Counted from the first letter of the stretch, positions 25,943 to 35,456 are shown. The stretch is DNA of 64,000 nt from Pedobacter glucosidilyticus DSM 23534 (GCF_000425145.1 NZ_AULF01000003.1:186001-250000); one strand, 5' to 3'. Numbers and translations: made by a program. The notes: generated from the sequence alone by a model not told the origin.

Positions 25943-26263
25943 TTAAATTATGTTTTTATTCTCTTTTTCTTGCTTTCGGGTAAGTCTTTGGAATTTTAGC
26001 TCGTTAGAATACCAATAAAATACTCCAAAAGACGAGCCAATAATAAGAGAGAAAACTAAAAGTGTTTTTAAAAACTCCCATAAATGTTCTAAACTAAAAA
26101 AACCAAAATTTGTATCAGCAATGATGAAAAAATTGATAAAGTCTATAGTTAGCACTACAGGAACAGCTATATATAAAATGGTATTAAAAAAAACTCTGCC
26201 CCACCTCCATTTTCTTCTTCTAATTTCCCAACTTTCTAAAAAAGCTAATTCTTCTGCATCCAT
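25943..26263 (-). CDS. Small two-pass membrane protein, unknown function
   Basis: A 106-residue protein with a charged N-terminus (EELAFLESWEIRRRKWRWGR), two predicted membrane segments (FNTILYIAVPVVLTIDFINF and LLVFSLIIGSSFGVFYW) and a charged tail (RLTRKQEKENKNI). I do not recognise the family by name. It starts 4 bases after the stop of pyrB, so it is very probably co-transcribed with pyrR-pyrB, and may be a tolerated passenger or a small accessory protein. The 117-base gap after it holds no recognisable terminator. Confidence 0.7.
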   Translation of the reverse strand: MDAEELAFLESWEIRRRKWRWGRVFFNTILYIAVPVVLTIDFINFFIIADTNFGFFSLEHLWEFLKTLLVFSLIIGSSFGVFYWYSNELKFQRLTRKQEKENKNII

Positions 26264-26267
26264 GAAT

Positions 26268-27206
26268 TTATTGCTTTTGGCTGGCTAATAGGTACAAAAC
26301 TGCCATTCTTACGGCAACACCGTTTTCTACTTGGTCTAAGATGATAGACTGTTTACTATCTGCTACATCGCTGGTTATCTCTACCCCTCTGTTGATAGGG
26401 CCTGGGTGCATAATCGTGATTTCTTTATCTAAAGAGTCTAAAATTTGTTTATTTAGTCCATACATCATAGAGTATTCTCTTAATGATGGAAAATACTTAA
26501 TATCTTGTCTTTCTAGTTGTATTCTCAGCATATTGGCAACATCGCACCAGTTTAATGCTTTTCTTAAATTGTGTTCTACTTTTACACCTAGGGTATGGAT
26601 ATATTTGGGAATTAACGTTGTAGGACCACAAACTTTAACTTCTGCTCCTAGTTTTTGTAAACATAGTATATTAGATAGAGCTACTCTTGAGTGCAAAATA
26701 TCACCAACAATTACTACTTTTTTACCTGCTACATCACCATATTTTTCTTTGATAGAGAAAGCATCTAATAATGCTTGCGTTGGATGTTCATGCGCTCCGT
26801 CACCAGCATTTACAATTTGCGCATTGATATGTTTACTTAAAAAAACACCAGCACCAGCGTAAGGGTGTCTCATGACTACCATATCCACTTTCATGGAGAG
26901 GATGTTGTTTACCGTATCGATTAAGGTTTCTCCTTTACTTACAGACGAGCTTGAAGCAGCAAAATTAATAACATCTGCCGATAGTCTTTTTTGTGCCAAC
27001 TCAAAAGAAAGCTTTGTTCTGGTAGAATTTTCGAAGAAGATATTTGCTATGGTGATATCTCTTAAAGATGGAACTTTTTTTATAGGTCTGTTTATCACAT
27101 CTTTAAAAGTATCAGCAGTTTCAAGAATCAGTTCAATATCTTTTGTATTAAGGTCTTTAATTCCTAAAAGATGCTTACTGCTTAATCTATTTGCTTGTTC
27201 TGGCAT
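26268..27206 (-). CDS. pyrB: Aspartate carbamoyltransferase catalytic subunit
   Basis: Makes N-carbamoyl-L-aspartate from carbamoyl phosphate and aspartate, the committed step of pyrimidine synthesis. The 312-residue chain has FFENSTRTKLSFELAQKRL (carbamoyl-phosphate site), MRHPYAGAGVFLS, NAGDGAHEHPTQALLDAFSI, and MHPGPINRGVEI. It begins 1 base after the stop of pyrR, so the two are coupled. No pyrI regulatory subunit gene is nearby, so feedback control may come through PyrR or the catalytic trimer alone. Confidence 0.97.
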   Translation of the reverse strand: MPEQANRLSSKHLLGIKDLNTKDIELILETADTFKDVINRPIKKVPSLRDITIANIFFENSTRTKLSFELAQKRLSADVINFAASSSSVSKGETLIDTVNNILSMKVDMVVMRHPYAGAGVFLSKHINAQIVNAGDGAHEHPTQALLDAFSIKEKYGDVAGKKVVIVGDILHSRVALSNILCLQKLGAEVKVCGPTTLIPKYIHTLGVKVEHNLRKALNWCDVANMLRIQLERQDIKYFPSLREYSMMYGLNKQILDSLDKEITIMHPGPINRGVEITSDVADSKQSIILDQVENGVAVRMAVLYLLASQKQ

Positions 27207-27207
27207 T

Positions 27208-27756
27208 TTACTTTTTATTGTCTGATATCAAAATAACTTTATCTTCTGCGTCTGCTTCTTTCCAACTTACAACCACCTTTTGTGATGATATAGAATCTAC
27301 CTGTATACCTATATAATCTGGCTCAACAGGTAATTGTCTAGAGTATCTTCTATCTACTAAAACCAGTAATTCTACCTTTGCGGGCCTGCCAAAAGCAAGC
27401 ATGGCATCCATAGCAGCTCTAATAGTTCTGCCTGTCCATAAAACATCGTCTACTAAAATTACTTTTTTTCCTTCGATGATAAAATCTATATGTGTGCTAT
27501 TGGGTAGTAAAGGAGAATCACTTCTTCTAAAATCATCTCTGTAAAAAGTAATATCTAAATTACCATGATTGATAGTAGCATTCGGGATGATTTGCTTTAG
27601 CTCACTAGCAATTCTATTGGATAAATAAGGTCCGCGTGGTTGTATACCAATGATAACAGAATCAGAAAAATCATTATGATTTTCTATTAACTGATGACAA
27701 AGGCGTTTTAAAGTAATTTGAAATTTCTGACCGTCAAGAAGGGTTAAATTTTGCAT
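27208..27756 (-). CDS. pyrR: PyrR, bifunctional pyr regulator / uracil phosphoribosyltransferase
   Basis: A 182-residue phosphoribosyltransferase-fold protein. The PRPP motif is VILVDDVLWTGRTIRAAMDA and the N-terminal IGIQPRGPYLSNRIA and C-terminal RRYSRQLPVEPDYIG segments match PyrR. In Bacillus, PyrR binds UMP and controls pyr mRNA attenuation; here it heads the pyrR-pyrB unit, so it may act on its own operon. No obvious attenuator is visible between its promoter box and ATG: the leader is only about 10 bases. The enzyme activity is uracil phosphoribosyltransferase. Confidence 0.94.
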   Translation of the reverse strand: MQNLTLLDGQKFQITLKRLCHQLIENHNDFSDSVIIGIQPRGPYLSNRIASELKQIIPNATINHGNLDITFYRDDFRRSDSPLLPNSTHIDFIIEGKKVILVDDVLWTGRTIRAAMDAMLAFGRPAKVELLVLVDRRYSRQLPVEPDYIGIQVDSISSQKVVVSWKEADAEDKVILISDNKK

Positions 27757-27773
27757 CAGTCTTTTGGTTTGGT

Positions 27774-27781
27774 CAAAAATA
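27774..27781 (-). promoter_or_regulatory. -7 promoter box of pyrR-pyrB
   Basis: TATTTTTG on the minus strand, an exact TAnnTTTG match 17 bases before the pyrR ATG. The short leader leaves no room for a classical PyrR attenuator hairpin. Confidence 0.6.
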
Positions 27782-27791
27782 GAAAAAATAA

Positions 27792-27831
27792 GATAAAAGA
27801 GGTGAAATTTTTAAATTTCGTTTTTACACCT
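27792..27831 (-). terminator. Possible terminator after the T9SS cargo gene
   Basis: On the minus strand GGTG...CACC and an inner GAAATTT / AAATTTC stem form an imperfect hairpin, followed by CTCTTTTATCTTATTTTT. It is AT-rich and weak; I include it because no other signal separates the cargo gene from the pyrR promoter. Confidence 0.4.
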
Positions 27832-27914
27832 ATGCATATTAGAACAAAAAAAAGATTACTTTTCAAACAATCTCCATCAATATTAGAGCATTCTTCAAGG
27901 TTTAATAAACACCA

Positions 27915-30017
27915 TTATAATTTAATAAAATTACGAATTATTGTGCCACTCTGTCCGTTTAAACGAACTAGATAACTACCTTGTATTAAATTACTTGTAT
28001 CAATGATGAAATTATTTTCTGTCTTTTTTATTTCTAAGCTTTGTAAAATCCTCCCGTTCAAATCAATTATTTCTATTTTTTCTGTACCAAAAGGAAAAAG
28101 CAATGTTATCTGCTTAGAAGCTGGATTAGGATAGATACTAATTTTCTCACCGGTTAAATCATAATAAACTTCTGTAGTTCCTAAATGTTTGTAATTGCCA
28201 TTATAATCTACTTGAGATAAACGATAGTAATTAGTCCCATTGGTAGGAGTTTTATCAAAAGTATGATAATTATTTATTGTATTACTTGTATTACTGCCCT
28301 TTACAATTGCTAACAGATCAAACAAAAATCCATCAACAGATTTCTCAATTTCAAATTGCAGGTTATTTTGCTCTGAAGCTGTTGACCATATTAGCTTAAT
28401 TGCATTATTTTGTGGTGCAGCATTAAAATTAACCAAATCAACAGGTAATACATCGTTAACTGTAACATTTACAGTTGCACTAGCTAGACCTCCTTTACCG
28501 TCAGAAATAGTATATGTGAAACTGGTGGTACCAATAAAATTAGCGGCAGGCGTAAATCTCACAACCCCACTCATAAGACTGGTAGTACCATTGATTGCCG
28601 AACTCACCCCAGAAATTGTTAATGTTTCTCCTACATCAGGTAAGATATTATCATTTGATAATACATCTACTATGGTAGCTGAAGAATTTTTGTTTATAAT
28701 TAATACATCATTATTTGCTGTAGGCGAACTATTTAATGCAGATAAATTTAATGTATATGTTTTTGTACAGTTATTAGCATCCTTTATTGTTACTGTATAA
28801 TTTCCACTTGTAAGATTTGTTCTATCTTTAGTTGTGATACCACCTCCCCAATTATATGTATAAGGTGTTTTACCTCCTGATGGGCTTAATGTAATTGCAC
28901 CATCTGCTGCGCCCATGTAACTAGCAGGAGTTACTGATATGATACCAATTATTTCTTCTGGTTCAGTAATTGTGATTGTATTATTGGAAATACAATTACC
29001 TCCGTCATAAACGGTTATTACATGAGTTCCTGCACTTAAACCAGCAAAATATCCAGAAAATTGTCTTGTCCCACTACGATTTAACTCATATTGAACAGGT
29101 GAAGCCCCAGAGAGATTAACTACTTCTACTGTTCCATTAGCACCACCATTACAAGATACATTGGTTTGCGATAATACAATGGACTGCATTTCTACATCAT
29201 TAATAGCAAAATATTTTGATACCGTACATCCTGTAGCATCAGTTACTGAAACTAAATAAGCACCAGCATATATATTTGAAAAAGTCCCAGATGGCATAGT
29301 TACACCTTGAAGTTTATAAGTATAAGGTGCAGTACCTCCTTGTGCTTCTACTTTTAATTCACCATTATTGAAACCACAATTTGCGTTTGATACACTTATT
29401 AAATTTATCGCCAAAGCAGATTCGTTGATTGTTACTGATTTTATAATAGTACATCCGGCAGCATCTGTAATTAATACACTATATATCCCCTTCTTTAAGT
29501 TATTTCTATCTTCTGTAGTAATGCCATCATTCCATTTATATGAATATGGAGATATCCCACCAGACGGGGTTATATTAATAGTTCCATTAGTGCCTTTGGG
29601 GCAAGAAACATTTGTAAAGGTTGTGGTTGCTGATAGAGGCAAATCAGGAGCTTCAACAGTAAAGGTTTGAGATACTTGACAAGCATTAGCGTCTGTAACA
29701 GTTACGGTATAAGTCCCCTCAGTAAGCCCAGATGCAGTAGCGTTAGTACCTCCGAATGGCAACCATTGATAAGTATAAGGCCCTGTCCCACCTGACGCGG
29801 TAACCGTTGCAGTACCAATTTTTATTCCATCGCATCCAAGCTGGGTTTTAGAGGATATTGAAGCAACTAGTGTACATGTAACTAACGAATTAAAATTCTT
29901 ATCCTTGTTTTCAACATAATTAAACTTACTATGAATATCTAAATCAATCATTTTAGCTATACAAGTATGCGTTAAGAATAAGAAAATACAAACCAAATAA
30001 CGTAAAACTAAATTCAT
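27915..30017 (-). CDS. Type IX secretion cargo protein with SprB-like repeats
   Basis: A 700-residue secreted surface protein. It has a signal peptide (YLVCIFLFLTHTCIA). About five SprB-like repeats, residues 50-425, share the pattern SC/NGxxNGTxxVxxxGGxxPYTYxW...GxYxVTVTDAxxC. Then comes a cadherin-like tandem-95/Big_9 domain (PTANNDVLIINKNSSATIVD ... FTYTISDGKGG) and, after a linker, a type A T9SS C-terminal sorting domain (YPNPASKQITLLFPF ... GSYLVRLNG ... IRNFIKL). SprB repeats occur in gliding adhesins, so adhesion is the likely role. It is carried to the surface by the T9SS, of which PorQ is also encoded in this window. Confidence 0.93.
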   Translation of the reverse strand: MNLVLRYLVCIFLFLTHTCIAKMIDLDIHSKFNYVENKDKNFNSLVTCTLVASISSKTQLGCDGIKIGTATVTASGGTGPYTYQWLPFGGTNATASGLTEGTYTVTVTDANACQVSQTFTVEAPDLPLSATTTFTNVSCPKGTNGTINITPSGGISPYSYKWNDGITTEDRNNLKKGIYSVLITDAAGCTIIKSVTINESALAINLISVSNANCGFNNGELKVEAQGGTAPYTYKLQGVTMPSGTFSNIYAGAYLVSVTDATGCTVSKYFAINDVEMQSIVLSQTNVSCNGGANGTVEVVNLSGASPVQYELNRSGTRQFSGYFAGLSAGTHVITVYDGGNCISNNTITITEPEEIIGIISVTPASYMGAADGAITLSPSGGKTPYTYNWGGGITTKDRTNLTSGNYTVTIKDANNCTKTYTLNLSALNSSPTANNDVLIINKNSSATIVDVLSNDNILPDVGETLTISGVSSAINGTTSLMSGVVRFTPAANFIGTTSFTYTISDGKGGLASATVNVTVNDVLPVDLVNFNAAPQNNAIKLIWSTASEQNNLQFEIEKSVDGFLFDLLAIVKGSNTSNTINNYHTFDKTPTNGTNYYRLSQVDYNGNYKHLGTTEVYYDLTGEKISIYPNPASKQITLLFPFGTEKIEIIDLNGRILQSLEIKKTENNFIIDTSNLIQGSYLVRLNGQSGTIIRNFIKL

Positions 30018-30143
30018 AAAATCCTTTTTTTGTACTAATTTAATACTTTTCGTAAATTACACCTATCTAGATTACTAAAATATCAAATATTACAATTGTT
30101 TTTGTTATAATTTAATTAATTAAAGATGCAAACTGCATAAAAA

Positions 30144-30171
30144 AAGCCCCTCTGTTTTCACAGAGGGGCTT
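30144..30171 (-). terminator. Rho-independent terminator of rpsA
   Basis: A perfect 11-bp stem, AAGCCCCTCTG / CAGAGGGGCTT, with a 6-base loop. In the minus-strand transcript it is followed by seven U residues. It lies 22 bases past the rpsA stop. Confidence 0.92.
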
Positions 30172-30193
30172 CGTTTATGATAGAAATTGCTAA

Positions 30194-32140
30194 TTACTTA
30201 GCTTCTTCTTTCTTTTTAGCAGCTTTTTTGGCATCGCCTTCCATCTTATCTTTCAATTGTGCCAATACGTCTAAGTCTCCTAAAGTAGATTTCTCTACAG
30301 ATTCTTTAACTTTTTTAACTGCATTACTTGCTGCACTTGCTTCTTTTTTCTTAGTAGCTCTTTCTTCTGCAACAGCTTCAGCTTTCACTTCTTCCCATAT
30401 ACGGGCGTGAGATACTACAATTCTCTTAGAATCTTTATTGAACTCAATGATTTTAAACTCTGAAGTCTCATCATTTTTCAATACAGAACCGTCTTCTTTG
30501 TTTAAGTGTTTTGTTGGTACAAAACCTTCAACACCGTAAGGTAATGCTACTAAAGCGCCTTTGTCAGTTACTTTAGTTACAGTTCCTTCGTGGATTGAAT
30601 CTAAAGTGAAGATAGTTTCAAAAGTATCCCAAGGGTTTTCTTCTAATTGTTTGTGACCTAAGCTTAATTTACGGTTATCTACATCAAGCTCTAAAACTAC
30701 CACGTCTAATTCTTCACCAACTTTAGTGAATTCGTTAGGGTGATTAACTTTTTTAGACCATGATAAATCAGAAATATGGATTAAACCATCGATACCTTCT
30801 TCTATTTCAACAAACACACCAAAGTTAGTCATGTTTTTAACAGCTGCTTTGTGTTTGCTTCCGATTGGATATCTTTCTGCCGCTTTTTCCCAAGGATCAG
30901 GAGTTAATTGTTTAATGCCTAAAGACATTTTACGCTCATCTCTGTCTAAAGTTAAAACTACCGCTTCAATCTCATCTCCTACTTTCATAAACTCTTGTGG
31001 GTTACGTAAGTTTTGAGACCAAGACATTTCTGAAACGTGAATTAAACCTTCTACTCCAGGGATGATTTCTAAGAATGCACCGTAATCTGCAACAGTTACG
31101 ATTTTTCCTTTTACTTTAGAACCGATAGCTAAATCAGTATTTAAAGATTCCCAAGGGTGAGAAGTTAATTGTTTTAAACCTAAAGCGATACGTTTTTTCT
31201 CGTCATCAAAGTCAAGAACAACAACATTAACTTTTTCATCTAAAGATAATACCTCTTTTGGATGCTCGATACGACCCCAAGAGATATCAGTAATGTGTAG
31301 TAAACCGTCAACACCACCCAAATCAATGAATACACCGAAATCTGTAATGTTTTTAACAGTTCCTTCAAGAACTTGTCCTTTCTCCAATTTAGAAACAATC
31401 TCAACTTTTTGGCTTTCCAAATCGTCTTCGATAAGAACTTTGTGAGAAACAACAACGTTTTTGAATTCGTGGTTGATTTTAACAACTTTGAATTCCATCG
31501 TCTTACCAACGTAAATATCGTAATCACGAATTGGTTTAATATCAATTTGTGAACCTGGTAAGAAGGCTTCTACGCCCATTATATCTACGATTAAACCACC
31601 TTTAGTTCTGCTCTTCACATAACCGTTGATGATTGTATCGTTTTCTAACGCCTCATTAATCATTTCCCATGAACGTTGAGTTTTTGCTCTTTTACGAGAT
31701 AAAACTAATTGTCCGTTAGCATCTTCTCTTTGCTCAACAAATACATCAACAGAATCACCAACTTTAAGGTCTGGTGTATCACGGAATTCGTTTAAAGGAA
31801 CTAAACCATCAGATTTGAAACCGATGTTTAAAACCACATCTTTACTGTTTATCGTTACAACAGTTCCAGAAATAATTTCTCCTTTTTCTACAGAGTTGAA
31901 TGTACCAGCATACATCTGTTCCATTTTTTCTCTATCTGCTTGGTTGTAGTTACCAAACACTTTATCGTCTGCATCCCAATCAAAATCGTTAGGGTCTGCT
32001 ACGAGTGATGAAGATTTAATGTCTTCAATAGATAATGAATCAGCTTCTGATTCAAATACCTCTTTTTCTCTTTTTACAGTCTCTTGAAGTTCTGCTTCTT
32101 TTGCTTTTAACTCCTTTTCTGCTACTTGTTTTTTTGCCAT
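30194..32140 (-). CDS. rpsA: 30S ribosomal protein S1
   Basis: Binds mRNA on the small subunit and helps initiation, which matters in Bacteroidota where Shine-Dalgarno signals are weak. The 648-residue chain has an acidic N-terminal extension (residues 1-80), then six S1 domains, each with the GxVKxxTxFGVFVxx pattern, for example VLEGTVKNITDFGVFIDLGG, KGKIVTVADYGAFLEI and AAVKNMTNFGVFVEIEEG. The tail is Lys/Ala-rich (EKSTLGDLDVLAQLKDKMEG). It is monocistronic with its own promoter and terminator. Confidence 0.97.
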   Translation of the reverse strand: MAKKQVAEKELKAKEAELQETVKREKEVFESEADSLSIEDIKSSSLVADPNDFDWDADDKVFGNYNQADREKMEQMYAGTFNSVEKGEIISGTVVTINSKDVVLNIGFKSDGLVPLNEFRDTPDLKVGDSVDVFVEQREDANGQLVLSRKRAKTQRSWEMINEALENDTIINGYVKSRTKGGLIVDIMGVEAFLPGSQIDIKPIRDYDIYVGKTMEFKVVKINHEFKNVVVSHKVLIEDDLESQKVEIVSKLEKGQVLEGTVKNITDFGVFIDLGGVDGLLHITDISWGRIEHPKEVLSLDEKVNVVVLDFDDEKKRIALGLKQLTSHPWESLNTDLAIGSKVKGKIVTVADYGAFLEIIPGVEGLIHVSEMSWSQNLRNPQEFMKVGDEIEAVVLTLDRDERKMSLGIKQLTPDPWEKAAERYPIGSKHKAAVKNMTNFGVFVEIEEGIDGLIHISDLSWSKKVNHPNEFTKVGEELDVVVLELDVDNRKLSLGHKQLEENPWDTFETIFTLDSIHEGTVTKVTDKGALVALPYGVEGFVPTKHLNKEDGSVLKNDETSEFKIIEFNKDSKRIVVSHARIWEEVKAEAVAEERATKKKEASAASNAVKKVKESVEKSTLGDLDVLAQLKDKMEGDAKKAAKKKEEAK

Positions 32141-32178
32141 TAAATAATTTGTCTCCTTTTTTCCCGCTTTGGGGACTG

Positions 32179-32186
32179 CAAAGGTA
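32179..32186 (-). promoter_or_regulatory. -7 promoter box of rpsA
   Basis: TACCTTTG on the minus strand, an exact TAnnTTTG match 38 bases before the ATG, leaving a leader of about 34 bases that contains GGAGACAAA. This is the longest leader among the exact-match promoters seen here. Confidence 0.72.
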
Positions 32187-32295
32187 GGAATATATTCTTA
32201 CAGAAAAAGAAATAAAAAGCTTTTTTTATTGATTTTTAAGCATTTGCATTTTGGGTACAGTACTTGCATAGTCTTACATCATTCAATACAAGGTT

Positions 32296-32484
32296 ATGAA
32301 AAACAAAAAAGAAGATAAAATCAAACAAAAGAATCAGGATGAAATTACGGCAGAACTTGATTTAAAAGAAAAATACCCTTCAAAAAAAGTGACTTCTATG
32401 AAAGATTTTACTCCAGATAGTGAGGGTGTTAAATCTATACAAGATATCCCAGCTGATGAGCAACAGTATGAGAAAAAACCTTAA
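32296..32484 (+). CDS. Small charged hypothetical protein
   Basis: A 62-residue, very hydrophilic protein (MKNKKEDKIKQKNQDEITAE ..., about half charged). No signal peptide or membrane segment is visible and I do not recognise it. It is divergent from rpsA and its end overlaps the start of the M23 peptidase gene by 17 bases in another frame, so the two could be coupled. Codon use (Lys AAA, Glu GAA) is ordinary for this genome, which slightly supports it being real. A likely promoter remnant, TACTTG, lies about 30 bases upstream. Confidence 0.5.
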   Translation: MKNKKEDKIKQKNQDEITAELDLKEKYPSKKVTSMKDFTPDSEGVKSIQDIPADEQQYEKKP

Positions 32485-33706
32485 GATTTATATTTTTTAT
32501 AGTACTATCCTATTACTTTTTATTGCTTCTTGCAAAACTATTTTTAAAACATCGCCATATCAGGAATATTTAAAATCGTTAGAAAGCGCTGACTTAGCAA
32601 ATTCTAAAATGGCTATTTTATGGAAAGAGCGAGGTGGCAAGGCTATTACTAGTCCTACACAAGAAATTAAAACCCCACACCAAGAAGAAATATTTTTTAA
32701 AGACCATACACCACAGGCTTTAGGTTATAAAATAAACTATAAAAAAGGAAGGAAGTATATCTTTAGCATAAAGACTGACGAGAAAGCAAATTTCAAAATC
32801 TTTATTGATCTTTTTGAGGGTGACAAAAATCGTAATTATTGGAGTTTAAAATCAGCCGATACTACGTTGATTTATGAAAACCAAGATGATAAAATTTTGA
32901 TTTTACGACTTCAACCTGAATTATTAATCAGTGGAAAAGTAAATCTAAAAATTGTTGATGAGCCGAAACTAGGCTTTCCTGTAAGTAATGCTGGAAATAA
33001 AAACATTCAAAGTTTTTGGGGAATGGACAGAGATGGAGGCAGCCGTAAACATGAAGGGATAGATATTTTCGCTAAAAAAGGAACACCGGTTTTAGCGGTA
33101 GATAAAGGAACTATTACCAGAGTGCAAGAAACTGCTATTGGAGGTAAAGTAATTTGGCAAAGATTAGGCATTTCTCAATCTATTTATTATGCTCACCTAG
33201 ATAGCCAGCTTGTAAAAGACGGGCAAATAGTTAATAAAGGAGATACTATTGGTTTAATTGGAAATACGGGTAACGCCAAACGCACCTCTCCTCATCTCCA
33301 TTTTGGCATTTACACCTCTTCAGGGGCAATAGACCCGTTAGACTATGTTCTTCTGAATAACACTACAACACCTACTCTCAAAAATGAAATCAAATATTTA
33401 GGTGAAGAAATTATCATTAAAAAGAACAACAAAATTATCCCTATAAAAATACTAGCGGTTTCAAATGCAGCTATTATTTATGAGAACGAGTTAGGAGAAA
33501 TTGAAAATACTAATAATGTTAAACTAGAGAAAATAAGCAATCAACCTAAATTTAAAACACAAAAATATTTATATGCCAAACCAATTGTAAATGATATTGA
33601 AATTGGGATTTTAAATCCTGAAGAACAATTTACCGTACTAGGCAAAACGGACGGATTTTTCTATATCCAACAAAAGGACATTAAAGGCTGGGTAAGTATC
33701 AATTAA
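32468..33706 (+). CDS. M23 family metallopeptidase lipoprotein
   Basis: A probable lipoprotein peptidoglycan endopeptidase of 412 residues. The signal sequence MRKNLKIYIFYSTILLLFIA ends in a lipobox with Cys22 (FIASC). A longer GTG-started frame exists, but this ATG gives the best signal peptide. The LytM/M23 domain carries the zinc ligands KHEGIDIFAK and SPHLHFGIYT, with YAHLDS between. A C-terminal SH3-like segment (LGKTDGFFYIQQKDIKGWVS) may bind wall peptides. All the M23 catalytic histidines appear present, so it is probably active. The 3' end overlaps the convergent cmk by 8 bases. Confidence 0.9.
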   Translation: MRKNLKIYIFYSTILLLFIASCKTIFKTSPYQEYLKSLESADLANSKMAILWKERGGKAITSPTQEIKTPHQEEIFFKDHTPQALGYKINYKKGRKYIFSIKTDEKANFKIFIDLFEGDKNRNYWSLKSADTTLIYENQDDKILILRLQPELLISGKVNLKIVDEPKLGFPVSNAGNKNIQSFWGMDRDGGSRKHEGIDIFAKKGTPVLAVDKGTITRVQETAIGGKVIWQRLGISQSIYYAHLDSQLVKDGQIVNKGDTIGLIGNTGNAKRTSPHLHFGIYTSSGAIDPLDYVLLNNTTTPTLKNEIKYLGEEIIIKKNNKIIPIKILAVSNAAIIYENELGEIENTNNVKLEKISNQPKFKTQKYLYAKPIVNDIEIGILNPEEQFTVLGKTDGFFYIQQKDIKGWVSIN

Positions 33707-34373
33707 GGAAAGGCTTAATTTTCTCTAAAGCAAAATCTAACTGTTGCTCTTCTGACAAATTGGTATTATCTAAAATTATGGCGTCATCGGCTCTTACCAA
33801 CGGGCTTTCTTCACGTGTGGTGTCTAAGTAATCTCTGTGAGCTATATTTTCAAATATTTCTTCTAGTTCTACTTGTTCACCTTTTGCTAATAATTCTTTA
33901 TGCCTACGTTCTGCCCTTATTTTTGGGTCGGCTGTCATAAATAGTTTTACTTGAGCATGAGGAAATACAGTAGTACCTATATCTCGTCCGTCCATCACCA
34001 TATTTTTAGATCTTGCCATCTTCTGTTGTTGTTTTACCATAGCTTGCCTTACCTCTTTTATAGCTGCTATTTTACTTACATTTTCAGAAACAGGCATTTG
34101 TCTAATTTCTTCAGATACTTCTTCACCATTTAAAAGAATGTGCGATTGATAATCTCTAGAATGGAAATTTAAATCTATATGTTCTAAAGCATCAATAATT
34201 AAATCGTGATTGCTTAAATCAGTCTGGTTACGTAGAAAATATAAAGTAACGGCCCTATACATGGCACCACTATCTACATATATAAAATGGAGTTTTTTTG
34301 CTAAGGCTTTAGCTAAAGTACTTTTACCGCAAGAAGAATAGCCATCTATAGCTACAATTATATTTTTACTCAT
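33699..34373 (-). CDS. cmk: Cytidylate kinase
   Basis: Phosphorylates CMP and dCMP with ATP. The P-loop is VAIDGYSSCGKSTLAKAL (the GYSSCGKST motif at residues 11-19), followed by YVDSGAMYRAVTLYFL, the MDGRDIGTTVFPHAQVKLFM segment and RRHKELLAKGE with RDYLDTTREESPL in the lid. The frame is open to a TTG at 34385, but that codon lies in the -7 box, so the ATG at 34373 is the start (224 residues). It follows porQ by 39 bases on the minus strand with its own promoter. Confidence 0.96.
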   Translation of the reverse strand: MSKNIIVAIDGYSSCGKSTLAKALAKKLHFIYVDSGAMYRAVTLYFLRNQTDLSNHDLIIDALEHIDLNFHSRDYQSHILLNGEEVSEEIRQMPVSENVSKIAAIKEVRQAMVKQQQKMARSKNMVMDGRDIGTTVFPHAQVKLFMTADPKIRAERRHKELLAKGEQVELEEIFENIAHRDYLDTTREESPLVRADDAIILDNTNLSEEQQLDFALEKIKPFLN

Positions 34374-34382
34374 CCCGGGAGA

Positions 34383-34390
34383 CAAAGCTA
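34383..34390 (-). promoter_or_regulatory. -7 promoter box of cmk
   Basis: TAGCTTTG on the minus strand, an exact TAnnTTTG match 9 bases before the ATG. The predicted leader is about 6 bases. It sits just past the porQ stop, so cmk can be transcribed independently of porQ. Confidence 0.6.
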
Positions 34391-34412
34391 TATAATTGCC
34401 CCCGAATTAGCA

Positions 34413-35456
34413 TTATTTTTTAGTGTTAAAAATTGATGGTTTTAGTTGTAGGGTAAAGAAATTATTTCCACCTGCAACGTTTAATCTGGAGTGTGCATAA
34501 GAAAAGCTTAATCTTTTCAATTGCAAAGCAAAACCAAATGAAAGCCCCGGCGCACCACCTGTATTGCTGATACTTAACTCTTGATTTCTACGCACATTAT
34601 AAGACGACTGAAGCTGAAAAGCATCAGAAAGCATTAATTCTAAACCAAAAATAAAATGCCTCATTAACTTTTGCGCTTTTGAATATTGGACAGCTATAGG
34701 CTCCCCAGTAACTAAATCAATTTGGTTATCAGGATTTTCTAAATCCTGAAAAGTTAAATCAAATTGTTGCAGATTATTGTAAGTGATATGATATCTGAAA
34801 GGTGCATATTTAAGCTTTTGAGATATGGCTAAAGCTATCTCAAAAGGTAAATTTTCTCTTTGGTTATTAAAAGGCTTTAGTTGATAGCCCATATTTTTTA
34901 GAATGATACCTCCCGAAAAATTATTAACAGTATCCTGATAAGTTATTGAAGCATCCGCTGCTAAGGCGAAAGACCTATAAATATCATAAGCACCATAAAT
35001 GGTCTTAAAATTTAAACCATAGTAAATTTGCTTATTCCAGTTATGTCCAATCCCTATATTTAAGAGGTAATCTCCACCTGAAAAAGTATTACCTGTTTGC
35101 TCGCCAGAAATATTAGTTTCATTAAAGCTACCGTAGTTTATATATAATAGCGTAGCCGATAAAGGAATATCTTGAACTGCCAAATTATATTGTAAAGCTC
35201 CTAAATTAATATCAGAAACATAATTGCTATAATTTAACAAAGCTGTATTTTTTTGTTTGGTTGATAATAAAGAAGGGTTTATAAAGCTTACGCTGATGTC
35301 TTGCATAGGTGCAACCTGATAGCCCATACCTAAAGCCGCTGTTCTGGAAGAGTTAGGCAAATTAAGAAACTGAAATACGCCATTACCCCCGTTTTGAGCA
35401 AAAAGCTGTACGCTAGTAAAAAGGAGAAAGAACAGTAATATTTTAAAATTCTGCAT
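34413..35456 (-). CDS. porQ: Type IX secretion system outer-membrane protein PorQ
   Basis: A 347-residue outer-membrane protein with signal peptide ILLFFLLFTSVQLFAQ. The PorQ N-terminus GGNGVFQFLNLPNSSRTAALG, followed by FINPSLLSTKQKNTALLNYSNY and the barrel strands through to the C-terminal FTLQLKPSIF, match the PorQ family. In Porphyromonas PorQ, with PorU, PorV and PorZ, forms the attachment complex that processes cargo sorting domains. The other T9SS genes are not in the window, but the cargo protein at 27.9-30.0 kb is a likely client. Confidence 0.92.
   Translation of the reverse strand: MQNFKILLFFLLFTSVQLFAQNGGNGVFQFLNLPNSSRTAALGMGYQVAPMQDISVSFINPSLLSTKQKNTALLNYSNYVSDINLGALQYNLAVQDIPLSATLLYINYGSFNETNISGEQTGNTFSGGDYLLNIGIGHNWNKQIYYGLNFKTIYGAYDIYRSFALAADASITYQDTVNNFSGGIILKNMGYQLKPFNNQRENLPFEIALAISQKLKYAPFRYHITYNNLQQFDLTFQDLENPDNQIDLVTGEPIAVQYSKAQKLMRHFIFGLELMLSDAFQLQSSYNVRRNQELSISNTGGAPGLSFGFALQLKRLSFSYAHSRLNVAGGNNFFTLQLKPSIFNTKK

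Noticed and set aside
26341-27225. Plus-strand frames opposite pyrB
   Set aside because: They are antisense shadows of a clearly conserved pyrB.
27751-27975. 74-codon plus-strand frame in the gap before the T9SS cargo gene
   Set aside because: It overlaps the pyrR promoter and the 3' end of the cargo gene, and its protein has no domain-like pattern.
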